This document shows positions 1 to 11,500 of a stretch of 64,000 bases of DNA, one piece after another. The stretch spans positions 25,686,092 through 25,750,091 of the forward strand of contig JACMZG010001913.1 in NCBI GenBank assembly GCA_018340805.1, written 5' to 3'. A program made the translations under genes and the position numbers. This DNA comes from Microvelia longipes. Taxonomy: Eukaryota > Arthropoda > Insecta > Hemiptera > Veliidae. Under the pieces are notes generated by a model. The model was given only the letters and a program-made list of their open reading frames with translations, ran no database searches and was not told the DNA's origin. Each line of letters begins with the position of its first letter. The stretch's first letter is position 1.

Positions 1-130
1 TTACGGCCTCTCTCATAAAATGAATTTAATCTTTTCATCAAATTTTCGAAGTAAAAATGTGCTTATGAGGTAGGGGTCATGGAGGGGGGTAAAGGGCAGT
101 GAAATTTCTGAAGGGGACACACTCATAAAG

Positions 131-571
<441 letters not shown>

Positions 572-572
572 A

Positions 573-1425
573 CAGTCGGACCTCCATATAAACGAACTTC
601 CATACTAACGAAAGTCTCTATGTAAACGAATTTTTTTTACGTTCCCTTGAATTTTGGTTTAAAAAGTTGTTTCTATTTAACGAAAAAAATTTCTATATAA
701 CGAACAAAATTTCCAGAAATAAAGATAAAGACAAGACCGCAAACTTTCAAGGATTGAACCAAAACGGCACTTTTTTTTCCTGTAATTTCCCAGAACAACA
801 ATTATTTATTGATTCTTGCCCTGCCTTATCTAATTTTTGCGAACTCTTTCTTTACAATTTTCTATGAAATTAGGATTAACAGCATAGAACTAAAAAATCT
901 TTCAGTTTGATTTTTTGGTATTCGGTCTCACCAAAGTTCGTTTGTGAAACTTTTTATTTGTTTGTAAATCGAGTTTATTAAAATGTTTCAAAACGGAAAT
1001 CGCTGTCCCTCTGCAAATCAATTTATTAAAAGATTCTGACGATGGAGTCAAAAACAAAGACTTGTCTCTGAAGTATAAAATCGCTCCTAGTTCTATATCA
1101 ACAATTTTAAAAAAATCGGGAATCTATACTTAGGTTATACGAAACAAGTGGCGATTTAAAATAATAGTTTCTCGAGTATACAGGACATTGATGAGCAATT
1201 TTAACATGGGTGACAATGTTAAGGGACAAAATATGCCTGTTTGACAGGACCGCTAATAAAAGAAAAAGCTGCTGAATATGCAACTGCGAGGTTATTTATT
1301 CATCATTAAAATATCAAAAATAGTACCCAGAGTTATTTATTTTTTCAATTTCTAACAACGAAATTTCTATATTAACGAATTTTTTCACTTGAACCTTTAA
1401 GTTCCGTTATATAGAGGTCCGACTG
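573..1425 (+). mobile_element. pogo/Tigger-type DNA transposon relic (853 bp)
   Basis: The ends are inverted copies: CAGTCGGACCTCCATATAA on the left and the complement ending GAGGTCCGACTG on the right. Several subterminal copies of a TATATAACGAA-like motif lie at both ends. This CAGTCGGACCTC end with repeated ACGAA boxes is typical of Tigger/pogo elements (established knowledge). The element is internally deleted: only a transposase N-terminal helix-turn-helix trace remains, and no DDE domain is visible. The left flank is TA; the right flank has decayed. Confidence 0.85.
980..1131 (+). pseudogene. Remnant of pogo transposase N-terminal HTH (CENP-B/psq type)
   Basis: From about 1039 one frame reads VKNKDLSLKYKIAPSSIST followed by Ile-Leu-Lys-Lys, the pattern of the CENPB_N/psq helix-turn-helix that binds the ends of pogo transposons. 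Just upstream, a Lys-Arg-Lys-Ser-Leu-Ser-Leu trace appears in a shifted frame, so at least one frameshift is present. The rest of the transposase is missing. It is a relic, and its position inside matching inverted ends supports the call. Confidence 0.7.
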
Positions 1426-2214
1426 TGTATATATTATATATATATACTTGATGGGTGAGGCCCCCTTCAAAAAATATTTGTGTATGTGTGTGTGAGAGGG
1501 AGAGTGTAAATGTATTTTTTCGACGGCATAAGAATTATTTTCCGAATAGCGCAATTGCTCCGATCAACTGATTTTTGTACAAATTTTCAAATCTGTATCT
1601 ACTCACTTGTAGGTAAAAATAATAAAAATGAGCTCAGGTAGACTTACTCTCCAGTGTCTGCCAAAAGTAATACTAAATCAAATCTGGTGTTCACGTGTTA
1701 AACTCTGGCAGTTACAAGTTTATATGCTACGAGTAAATGAAATCTGTCTCAAGCGCACATCTCACTTAAACACTCTACAACACTTTCTTCTTGTATGTCT
1801 AGTAACAAATTAATTATTGCAGACAAAAATATATTCAACCTTTTCAAACAGACTTGCTAACTTACTCTAAAACATAAACTAACTCTTTATTATTAACGTT
1901 TATTATTTTACTTTCACGGTGATTAAGCTAAAACATGTTAATTAAATCTTGTTTTTCGTTTATTTTTTCATGATTTCTACTATTTACTTTTCATGTCTTT
2001 GAGCAATTTATATTTAAGTTTTCACATCCTTCCAACCTCCATATATTTAATTTTTCGTCTTTTTAGAAGATTACGAAGATTATTACAGTTACCGTGTCAC
2101 GTACCAACTATCAAACAATCTGACAATATAATGTCGTGCCTATCGCTAGTCTAAGAAAGATCACACTAACGTTCGTTCAGTAATAAACTGGTTATATCAT
2201 ACTTAAGATTTACA
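1426..2214. other. No gene recognised; presumed intron 2 of FAR-A
   Basis: AT-rich DNA with a short TA stretch near 1430 and a GT/GA-rich stretch near 1480-1505. I see no FAR exon here matching exons 1-2 of the minus-strand copy, so those exons, if present, lie left of the window. Confidence 0.5.
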
Positions 2215-2359
2215 TTTAGATTCAAAATAAAGTAAAATATAGTTGTACACTGTTGTGGTTCTGTGTTAATTTAGATTTATAATTAGACTAAAGGTCTTTA
2301 AAGAAGTAAACATTGTAGTACACTGTTGTGCTTATGTACTAATGTAGATTTATTTTTAG
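2215..2359 (+). repeat. Two degenerate tandem copies of the exon-3 splice-acceptor/exon start
   Basis: Upstream of the true exon-3 acceptor (2359/2360) lie two ~72-bp units resembling the acceptor plus the first ~40 coding bases: AAACATTGTAGTACACTG (about 2307) matches exon AAACATTGTAGTCCACAG (2380). The nearest unit keeps an AG before its exon-like part (TTAGACTAAAGG). The same array, with six units, precedes exon 3 of the minus-strand FAR copy. Confidence 0.8.
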
Positions 2360-2504
2360 ACTGAAGATGCTTAACGATGTAAACATTGTAGTCCACAGTG
2401 CGGCTACTACTAATTTTAATGATTTTTTGACAACCGCTATAGATATTAATATTAAAGGAACTCAACAAATTCTGGACATTGCATCATGCATGCCCCACCT
2501 TCAA
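2360..2504 (+). CDS. FAR-A exon 3
   Basis: Acceptor TTTTTAG, donor CAA|GTATGT. Codes for residues ~115-163 of the predicted protein, including [17 protein letters not shown] and [11 protein letters not shown], the Rossmann-fold stretch where most FARs have HxAATVRFD. The usual Val-Arg is Thr-Asn here, in both copies. 145 bp, as in the minus copy. Confidence 0.92.
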
Positions 2505-5500
2505 GTATGTATATATATAAGTGTTTCTGTATACGTCTAGATAAACGACCTCAACGATACCTATTAGGTTCAGTTGTGCTAATTGGTAGGAAGGTAGTTT
2601 GGAAGAAAGACCTCTTTCTCTTGTTCCTCCCTAATTAGCCAACTGTCCTTCACAGGCAGGACAAAAATGGCTCCCACGGAACTACGGCGAGATAAGCAGT
2701 TTGCCTACTGTAAGAAGACTGCTTCGATGTCATCGGAATGACCTCAAAGCTGTCATTAGTCAAAGACATTCTAGACCACCCTTCGTTGTATATATGTATA
2801 CGTCTAGGTCAATGGCCGCTATGATATCTGTTAGATTCTGTAGTTCTAGGTGGTAGGGATGTAGTATAAAAGAAAAACAACTCCCTCTTGATCCACACTT
2901 GGAGCTAAAGACGGGCGTGATCTGACAGCACCCTAGCCTTGGAGGGGAGGCTCCATCTCTTTTCGTACACCCACACCCTGATATAGTGTAGTTAGGGGAT
3001 ACTCGACTCCTTGTCCTTCCTACTATCTCTCACTCTCTTGCACTCACACTCAATATCTTGTACTGATATTTCTTACAAGAATCAGTACAATTTTTTTTAA
3101 TTATCAGGACTAATTAATTACGAGAATGATTACAATAAAAGCTATAACTAACAATAATAGTCTGAATTCAAAAAATGCTTGTCCCCCTCCCTTTTAAGGC
3201 AAAAGGAGAAGCCCTAAAAATATATGGGAAAAATAGCCAATAAAAGCCCTTTACGGGCCATAGAAATTCTTTGGAAAAAAGTTTCAAAAGTTAATTTTAG
3301 CAATTTCAAAATCGCACATACGCGCACGCACCAAAAAAAAATATTTTTTGAAACATCATGTGGGGTATCAAATTGTAGGTATCGATGGGTAGTACACAAA
3401 TATGCATCGCTTTTCAAAATGGCGGCTATTACACCCGCCAAAAATATTGAAAACAACCAAAAAATGCATTTCCCCCCTCCCTTTTTAAGGCATAAGGAGA
3501 AGCCCTAAAAATATGGGGAAAATAGCCAAAAAAAACCCTTTACGGGTCATAGAAATTCTTTGAAAAAAAGTTTCAAAAGTTAATTTTAGTAATTTCAAAA
3601 TCGCACATACGCGCACGCGCCAAAAAAATATTGTTTTGAAAAAACATGTGGAGTATCAAATTGTAGGTATCCATGGGTAGAACAGAAATATGCCTTGCTT
3701 ATTCGAAATGGCGGCTATTACTCAATATAGCTAATACTCAAAATGTCTATACTCTATGCTATAAAATTAGGTACTGATACACATATACAAAAAGGCGAGC
3801 GAAGCGAGCCCATGAATTTTTTGCCTTGTTCTAAATGTTTCTCTTAATGTAAAATTTGACAAACAAGAACGGAGAGGCAAGCAAAGCAAGCCCTAGTATT
3901 TTATGGTTATTTTAATTATATACTCTTAAAAAAGTACTAATATGCAAAGACATATAGGATTCCCTTGTATCCTATTTGGTTTAAATTTTTCTATATATTT
4001 AGGCATCGACAAACAAGCACATAAAGGCGAGCGAAGCAAGCCCTAAAATATTATGTTATGTTTTTACTCTATATTATATAATTAGGTTCTGATAAACATA
4101 AACAAAAAGGCGAGCGAAGCGAGCCCATGAATTTCATGCCTTGTTTTATATGTTTCTCTTAAAATAGATATTGACAACTAAGCACATATAGGCGAGCGAA
4201 GCGAGCCCTAGTATTGTATGGTTATTTTTATTTTATACTCTTAAGAAGGTACTGATAAACAAATACAAAAAGGCGAGCGTAGCGAGCCCATGATTTTCAT
4301 GCCTTGTTTAAAATGTTTCTCTTAAAGTAGATATTGACAAACAAGCACATAAAGGCGAGCGAAGCGAGCCCTAGAATATTATGTTATGTCATTACTTTAT
4401 GCTATAAAATTTGGTTCTGATAAACATGCACACAAAGGCGAGTGAAGCGAGCCTATGATATTCATGCCTTGTTTTAAATGTTTTTCTTAAAGTAGATATT
4501 GACAACCAAGCACATAAAGGCGAGCAAAGCGACCCCTTAAATTTTATTCTATGTTCTAAATTTTCTCAAAAATTAGGTATCGACAAACAAATATATATAG
4601 GCGAGGGAAGCGAGCCCTAGATTGTTATGTAAAAGTTTGATTCTATAGTTTAAAATTGGCTAGTACTAAACAAGCAGATGTTTACTCAAATTTCAAGTTG
4701 TATTATAATTATTTTTCCTAAAATCAGTACAAACAGACACATATAGGCTAGCGAAATGAGCCCTAGTGAATTTGATAAAATTATACGTTTACTCTTTGAA
4801 ATTTGCAAATAACAAACATACAAATGAAATGAGCGATACGCGCACTTATATATTTTGGTATCTTTTCAGTGTAGATTCTAAATTAGGTACTGATTTCTGA
4901 TACACAGAAACGCAAGCGTAGCGAGCTTTGGAATATTTTGTTATAACTTATTTATTTTTTCTAAGATTAGGTATCGACAAATACTAACATATAGGCGATT
5001 GAAGCGAGGCGTAGAATATTAAGTATATGTATGATTGTATAGTATTAATACATTATATTTATGCAAATATCTGAGAAACCCTTATAATGCTTGCAAAGCA
5101 AGCACTTTGACGAATTTTTTTATTATGTTTTCTACATTAATTTATTATTCAACAGTTTTAAGGTATAGATATCATACATTTTTTTTATGTTTTTACAATA
5201 CAACAAAAATTTTGACTTTCATATGGTATTAATTGTTCCTTTTAGCGAATTACTATTTTTGGACAAGTATCAAGTGTTGCATAATTTCCAATACTATTCT
5301 CAAATTAATAAAAATAACTTTAACTCTGTATAGTTAAATCTGTATTTCTTAGAAAAAAATTTTATGTAAATAAATCAGGACATAATTATGCTAAAGTTTA
5401 TTAGAATTAGGAGAATTTTTATAACGCTTTTTATAACCCCAACCAAAAATAATTATATGGAATTTCTGAAGGTGCTTAGCAAGGTTTAATTAATAACTTG

Positions 5501-8500
5501 AATTTAATTATTTATTATTGTTTATCCATTAAAGCCAGTACTTAGGGCATGGCAACGTGCAGGCATAGCATTATGTCCCAGCATCCCTAGCTACCTCATC
5601 CACGTGGCAATGAGTCACTGTTATGTGCTCTATACCTATTTAAAACAAAAAATAAAGTTTTGCAATTATCATTGCAAAACTTGGTTCCTCTCATGCTTTT
5701 TCAAGCAATCATACATATTTTTACTGACTCTTATAGTCTTGTAAAAACTAAGAACAACACGTGCCCACACTGTTAAATAAAACAGTGTGGGCCATACACT
5801 TTAAACTACAAGGCAGACACACTATAGTATTTATATTGAATCTACTAGGTGGATCCTAAATTTTGCCTATACCCAGTCTCATTTAGGGTAAAGGATCTTT
5901 ACCCTAAATGAACGAGTATTTGACAACGCACAGGCTCAAGACCACACAAGGATTTACGTCCCTTCTGAAGGATGTGGTATGCACAATTTTTATCCCTCTT
6001 ATAAAAATCCCAGAGGCCCGTGCTGAGATTGAACCCATCACTAAATAAACTCGGAAGTTTTAAGTCATTCATTCTGTGTATTGGCCGCGTACCTTAACCA
6101 CTACACCACGGGTGACTTGAAAGAAAGAGTAAGGCAAATTACCTAGCATCCATTTCTTGCTTCAAAACCATTACTACTCGTTACTCAATTATTTCCAGAT
6201 TTATTAAAGGAAATGCGCTAAGGCATTTTAAAAATTATCAAATAAAACGGATTTAAATGAGAGCGAATTATGTTAAGCCGTGCTAATTCTGATGTAATAA
6301 ACATATTTATATATAATCCATCTAGGACATAAAATATGCACGTTTCCATTAAAAAGTCGAAAAATAAGTAACAAGTAGTACTTTTCAGGTTATAAAGCAT
6401 AAATGAAAACGTGAGCACGAAATTAATTGTTAAGCAAGGAAACTTGCATTCCAACGGCTAGCGAATCTTCGAGCCAAAATTATTTGTATACTGGACTTTC
6501 GGGCTATTTTGAAAATTGCACTCGATGTTTAATTACAGGTACTGAGCCATTATTCAACTGCTTACTGCAATAGTCAGAAAATATCGGAGGTGATAGAAGA
6601 AAAAGTATACGAACCTTTATATGACTGGAATATAGCAATTAAAATAAGGGACAAAATTCAACCGGCCACAATAAACATACTAGCGGACAAGTAAGCACTG
6701 TTATAAAGCTGTTATATTTTGCAGAAACTATTACTATTGTAACACTTTTCCTTGCTTGACCATTTTGATGTATTTTCAAAGGGAATGAGCATTTTAGCAA
6801 ATTTTCATCATGAAAATTACGCTTACGAAGTTCTTCGGTTGACGGAAATTGAGAAATACACTGATTAAGAAGATATATAGGGAAAAGAAGAAATAAAACT
6901 AAACAAGTTTTCGTCTCTCCACTCATTATAATTACTAATAACAAAGCCGACTTTCAACCGTTAACGGTCATCATCAGTGCCTACATAACAAACAAAATAA
7001 ATGAACAAGATAAAATACATGAAGAGTTAAAAAATAAAACAAAAAATTTACAAAACATTAAACATATCAAAAACTTAAAACAAAACCTATCGGTGAATAT
7101 TAAAAAAGTAGATTAGTAGTCTACCAGTGAGTCTAATGGTACAAACTTGACTGAAGGAGGGGCGCCTTGACTATAGCTTGTACACACACAGAGTTGCCCC
7201 CACCTTCGCTTCTAGCGTTAAGGCACTTATCCGCGTCTTCGTTTAAAAAACGCTGGATTTCATGCCTCTCTAAAAAATTTAGTCCGCTACCTTTAGACAT
7301 TTGATGTAGAAAAGCAACCTGGTGATGTTGATTATGGCCCTCCGTAATCGTGTGTTGGTAAAACTTGCTGTCCTTGCGCACAAGATGCTCTGCCAATCTG
7401 GTAGAAAAACTGCGCCCAGTTTGGCCTAAATAGGCGCTTTCGCACTCACCACACTTTAATAAGTATACACCATTTCGGTGTCCCACCTCTACTTCATCTT
7501 TATATCGGGACAAGGTGTGGCGTAGTGCACCACAACTGCTATAAGCAACGTTGTGTCCATTAGCTTTGATGACTTTAGCAATTTTTTCAGAGACCGATCC
7601 TATGTACGGTATAGAACGCCAAGATTTAGGTGAATGTGGTGGCATTTCAGAAACATCAGACTCGTTTATTCTGTCTAGAACAGCCTTACTTTTCTTCTTG
7701 TCCACCATACGTTTAACCATATCACTCGAGTACCCGTTCTCAACCGCTATAGAATGTATAATGCTAAGTTCTTTATCATATTCAGGAAGGTGAGAGAGGA
7801 ATATTTTGAAGTCTGTTAATCAAAGAGTGGAACGCAGCTAACTTGTGGGTCCAGGGGTGCATAGAGTCCGAGGAATTATATTATCAGTAAGTAGTAGGTT
7901 TATGTAAATGCTGAAGTGAAGATTGCTATTACTGCGCGTAATCGTAAGGTCTTAAATAATTAAGTATACCTTCAACTTCTTTTTCATATGTAAAACTAAT
8001 ACCCTTATAACAACTGTTAAGATAACCTATAAACTCGAGGAGTAAAACTTCACCCCCCACCCATACACAAAAAATGTCGTCGACATACCTACTCCAAGAC
8101 TTTATATATTTTTTAAATTTTACTTATATTTTTGTAGTCTAATATAAATTCAATGTAAAAATAATGCAAGAAAATTAATTATAATTACAAAAATGTTTGT
8201 AATTTAGCTGCTTCTGTTGAGAGCTTAAATATACCACCTCAAGCTAAAACCGAGTGTGCTACAATAATATCTAAATATGTTAAGTATTCAACGAAAAAGC
8301 CTTATGTTGATGTTAATATTATTAGAGATCTGAATAGTCTAAAACGTAAAGTTTATGACAATGACTTAATAGTCATAAAAGCAGATAAAGGAAAGTGTTG
8401 CGTTGTTTTACATAGAATAGATTATATTAAGAAGGTTAAAGACTTTATAAAATGTCATAATTTTAACAAATTGAAGGAGGATCCTACGTCTAATTTTCAA

Positions 8501-11500
8501 ATTAAAGTTAGAGAGGGTATTCGAGACACTAAGTATTTATTTAAAAATGAGTGGCAGAAAAGTAGTTGTATTAATATGAATCCCCGTGCTCCTAGACTAT
8601 ATGGTGCTCCTAAAATTCATAAGGAAGGTGTTCCTATTAGACCATTGAACCCATGTTGTGCGTCACCCACTGAAAAATTGTCTAAGTTTCTCATAAAAGA
8701 GATAAGTAGTTTAACTAATTTTAAAGCCAGGGATGCAATACTTAATACAGCTGCTTTCGTCGATAATTATCGTGAGTTTGAAGTGCCAGACTCTGCCATC
8801 TTGGTATCTTTTGATATTAAAGACCTTTTTACGAGCATTCCGCCTTCAATTTGTATTGTTTTATTAAATAAAGTTTTAGATAAAGCCTCTGTCGATGTAC
8901 AAATAAAGCACGAAATTTTAGCACTTTTTGAGCTATGCCTTCAGCAAAATTATTTTATATTTGACAATGAATTTTACGAATGTAAAGAGGGTTTAGCTAT
9001 GGGGTCCCCGTTATCAGGGTTATGTGCTGAAATTTTCTTGCATTATTTTTACATTGAATTTATATTAGACTACAAAAATATAAGTAATAAATTTAAAAAA
9101 TATATAAAGTCTTGGAGTAGGTATGTCGACGACATTTTTTGCGTATGGGTGGGGGTGAAGTTTTACTCCTCGAGTTTATAGGTTATCTTAACAGATGTTA
9201 TAAGGGTATTAGTTTTACATATGAAAAAGAAGTTGAAGGTATTTATTAAGTTAAGTTAAGTTTTATTAAGTATTTATTAAGGTAATTATTTAGACCTTAC
9301 GATTACGCGCAGTAATAGCAATCTTCACTTCAGCATTTACCGTAAACCTACTACTACTGATAATATTCCTGCGGACTCTATGCACCCCTGGACCCACAAG
9401 TTAGCTGCGTTCCACTCTTTGATTAACAGACTTCAAAATATTCCTCTCTCACCTCCTGAATATGATAAAGAACTTAGCATTATACATTCTATAGCGGTTG
9501 AGAACGGGTACTCGAGTGATATGGTTAAACGTATGGTGGACAAGAAAAAAGTAAGGCTGTTCTAGACAGAATAAACGAGTCTGATGTTTCTGAAATGCCA
9601 CCACATTCACCTAAATCTTGGCGTTCTATACCGTACATAGGATCGGTCTCTGAAAAAATTGCTAAAGTCATCAAAGCTAATGGACACAACGTTGCTTATA
9701 GCAGTTGTGGTGCACTACGCCACACCTTGTCCCGATATAAAGATGAAGTAGAGGTGGGAGACCGAAATGGTGTATACTGGGCGCAGTTTTTCTACCAGAT
9801 TGGCAGAGCATCTTGTGCGCAAGGACAGCAAGTTTTACCAACACACGATTACGGAGGGCCATAATCAACATCACCAGGTTGCTTTTCTACATCAAATGTC
9901 TAAAGGTAGCGGACTAAATTTTTTAGAGAGGCTTGAAATCCAGCGTTTTTTAAACGAAGACGCGGATAAGTGCCTTAACGCTAGAAGCGAAGGTGGGGGC
10001 AACTCTGTGTGTGTACAAGCTTATAGTCAAGGCGCCCCGTCCTCAGTCAAGTTTGTACCATTAGACTCACTGGTAGACTACTGATCTACTTTTTTAATAT
10101 TCACCGGTAGGTTTTGTTTTAAGTTTTTGATATGTTTAATGTTTTGTAAATTTTTTGTTTTATTTTTTAACTCTTCATGTATTTTATCTTGTTCATTTAT
10201 TTTGTTTGTTATGTAGGCACTGATGATGACCGTTAACGGTTGAAAGTCGGCTTTGTTATTAGTAATTATAATGAGTGGAGAGACGAAAACTTGTTTAGTT
10301 TTATTTCTTCTTATCATAGCACTCCACAGCTCAATCTATCATATATATAGGGAAATTATAAGTTTTTGTTTATTTAATAATAAATTTCTTTAAAGTTGTT
10401 CCTTTAGTAAATAAACAAAACAACAACAAGTTGCTCCTTTGTAAATATGGTTATAACATGAAAAAATTAAATTAGAGAGAATAAACATAAAATAAATATC
10501 ACAAATTCTAAAGATACCAGCAAAAATTAATGCATTTATTGTTGCAGGTTAAAACATAAAATGCCAAATACTTATACCTTCACTAAACATATGAGTGAGC
10601 ATATGGTGTATGAGTATGCTGATAGACTCCCCATTGTTATTTTGAGGCCTTCAGTTGGTAATAATACCTTATTAATAACTTAATAATTAAAACTATATAT
10701 TGGAAGGAATGCAAATCATAATATGTTTTTCTGCGTTATCATGACTGATATAGAGACAGAAACTAATAGTGTTTGAACCATGTTTTTCCTCTAGGAGAGA
10801 GAAAAAAATAACTTTCCGCCCTTATTTTCAGGGAGGAAAGCCTGTTTGTGAAAATAAGAGAGGGAACAAAAATCAGGGCGGAAAGTAACTCACTTTCCGC
10901 TTCCGCCCTACTGTTTGGCGCAATCGGTTAGACATTTGCTTGATAATCTAAAGATTTTCGATTCCCTGACATTGTTCGAATCCAGTAAAGGAAACATTGT
11001 TTTTATCGTTTTACTATAAACCGGGGATTAATTAATATTTTTATCAACACAGGCATGCATTTTTATGATATTAGCTACTGTTTTAGTGTGTTTTGATAAT
11101 GTTCCAACGACTAAACTAGAGAAAACGTGTAATTTTTACTTAAATACGGCAGAAATAAAAGAGGCGTCACTACTTTTCTTACCTTATCTTTAGCGCGTTT
11201 TAGATAAACAACGTAGTAACTAGATCAGCATTATTATGGCGAAGTACGAGTAAAGACAAATCACACCTTTAAATTGTATTTAACTTTTCTTAATTCAAAA
11301 GTAAACCAAAAAAACTAGAAAACAATCAAATAGTTTCGTTTGTTTCTTCATATTATTTGTTTTGGTCTAAAATGATTATGTTTGACAGTGTTGTAGTTAT
11401 TCATTGACTTAAAACTTTTGTATTTTTAACAACTAAAAAGAGAAAAGGTACGTAAAAGATAAAATGAAACGAAGATAATGTTTTTATTAATACTTTATAA

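Larger units (their letters stand above)
6905..10318. mobile_element. Composite palindromic Penelope-like element (two inverted copies)
   Basis: The right copy (about 8190-10318, +) carries a Penelope-type reverse transcriptase, then a GIY-YIG endonuclease and a 3' region. The left copy (about 8170 down to 6905, -) is the reverse complement of its last two-thirds, starting within the RT. Both outer ends finish in the same 3' sequence (GAGTGGAGAGACGAAAAC read outward). The copies meet head to head near 8170-8200. The other FAR arm has only ~320 bp between the equivalent exons, so this is an insertion into intron 4 of FAR-A. Confidence 0.9.

Noticed and set aside
3214..3508. Overlapping ~80-95 codon frames in the 294-bp tandem repeat
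   Set aside because: Both strands are open over the same repeat, there is no domain, and the frame is not kept between the two units.
3785..5110. Possible CRISPR-like array from regular ~81-bp spacing
   Set aside because: The spacers are related to each other, repeats are short and variable, and the context is a eukaryotic intron. It is a satellite.
5035..5232. 65-codon frame
   Set aside because: AT-rich intronic DNA at the edge of satellite A with a random-looking Tyr/Phe-rich translation.
6060..6115. tRNA gene on minus strand
   Set aside because: It has box A and B similarity only; no complete cloverleaf.
6218..6454. 78-codon frame (minus), matched by a partial frame at 30541-30750
   Set aside because: It is duplicated only because both FAR arms carry the same intron; it does not stay open at equal length in both and has no domain.
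7133..10083. GIY-YIG protein as a host endonuclease gene
   Set aside because: It sits downstream of a Penelope RT in one copy and is mirrored by a broken copy; it is part of the retroelement.
10913..10988. tRNA gene
   Set aside because: A and B boxes are present but acceptor and anticodon stems do not pair and the spacing is too long; treated as a SINE head.
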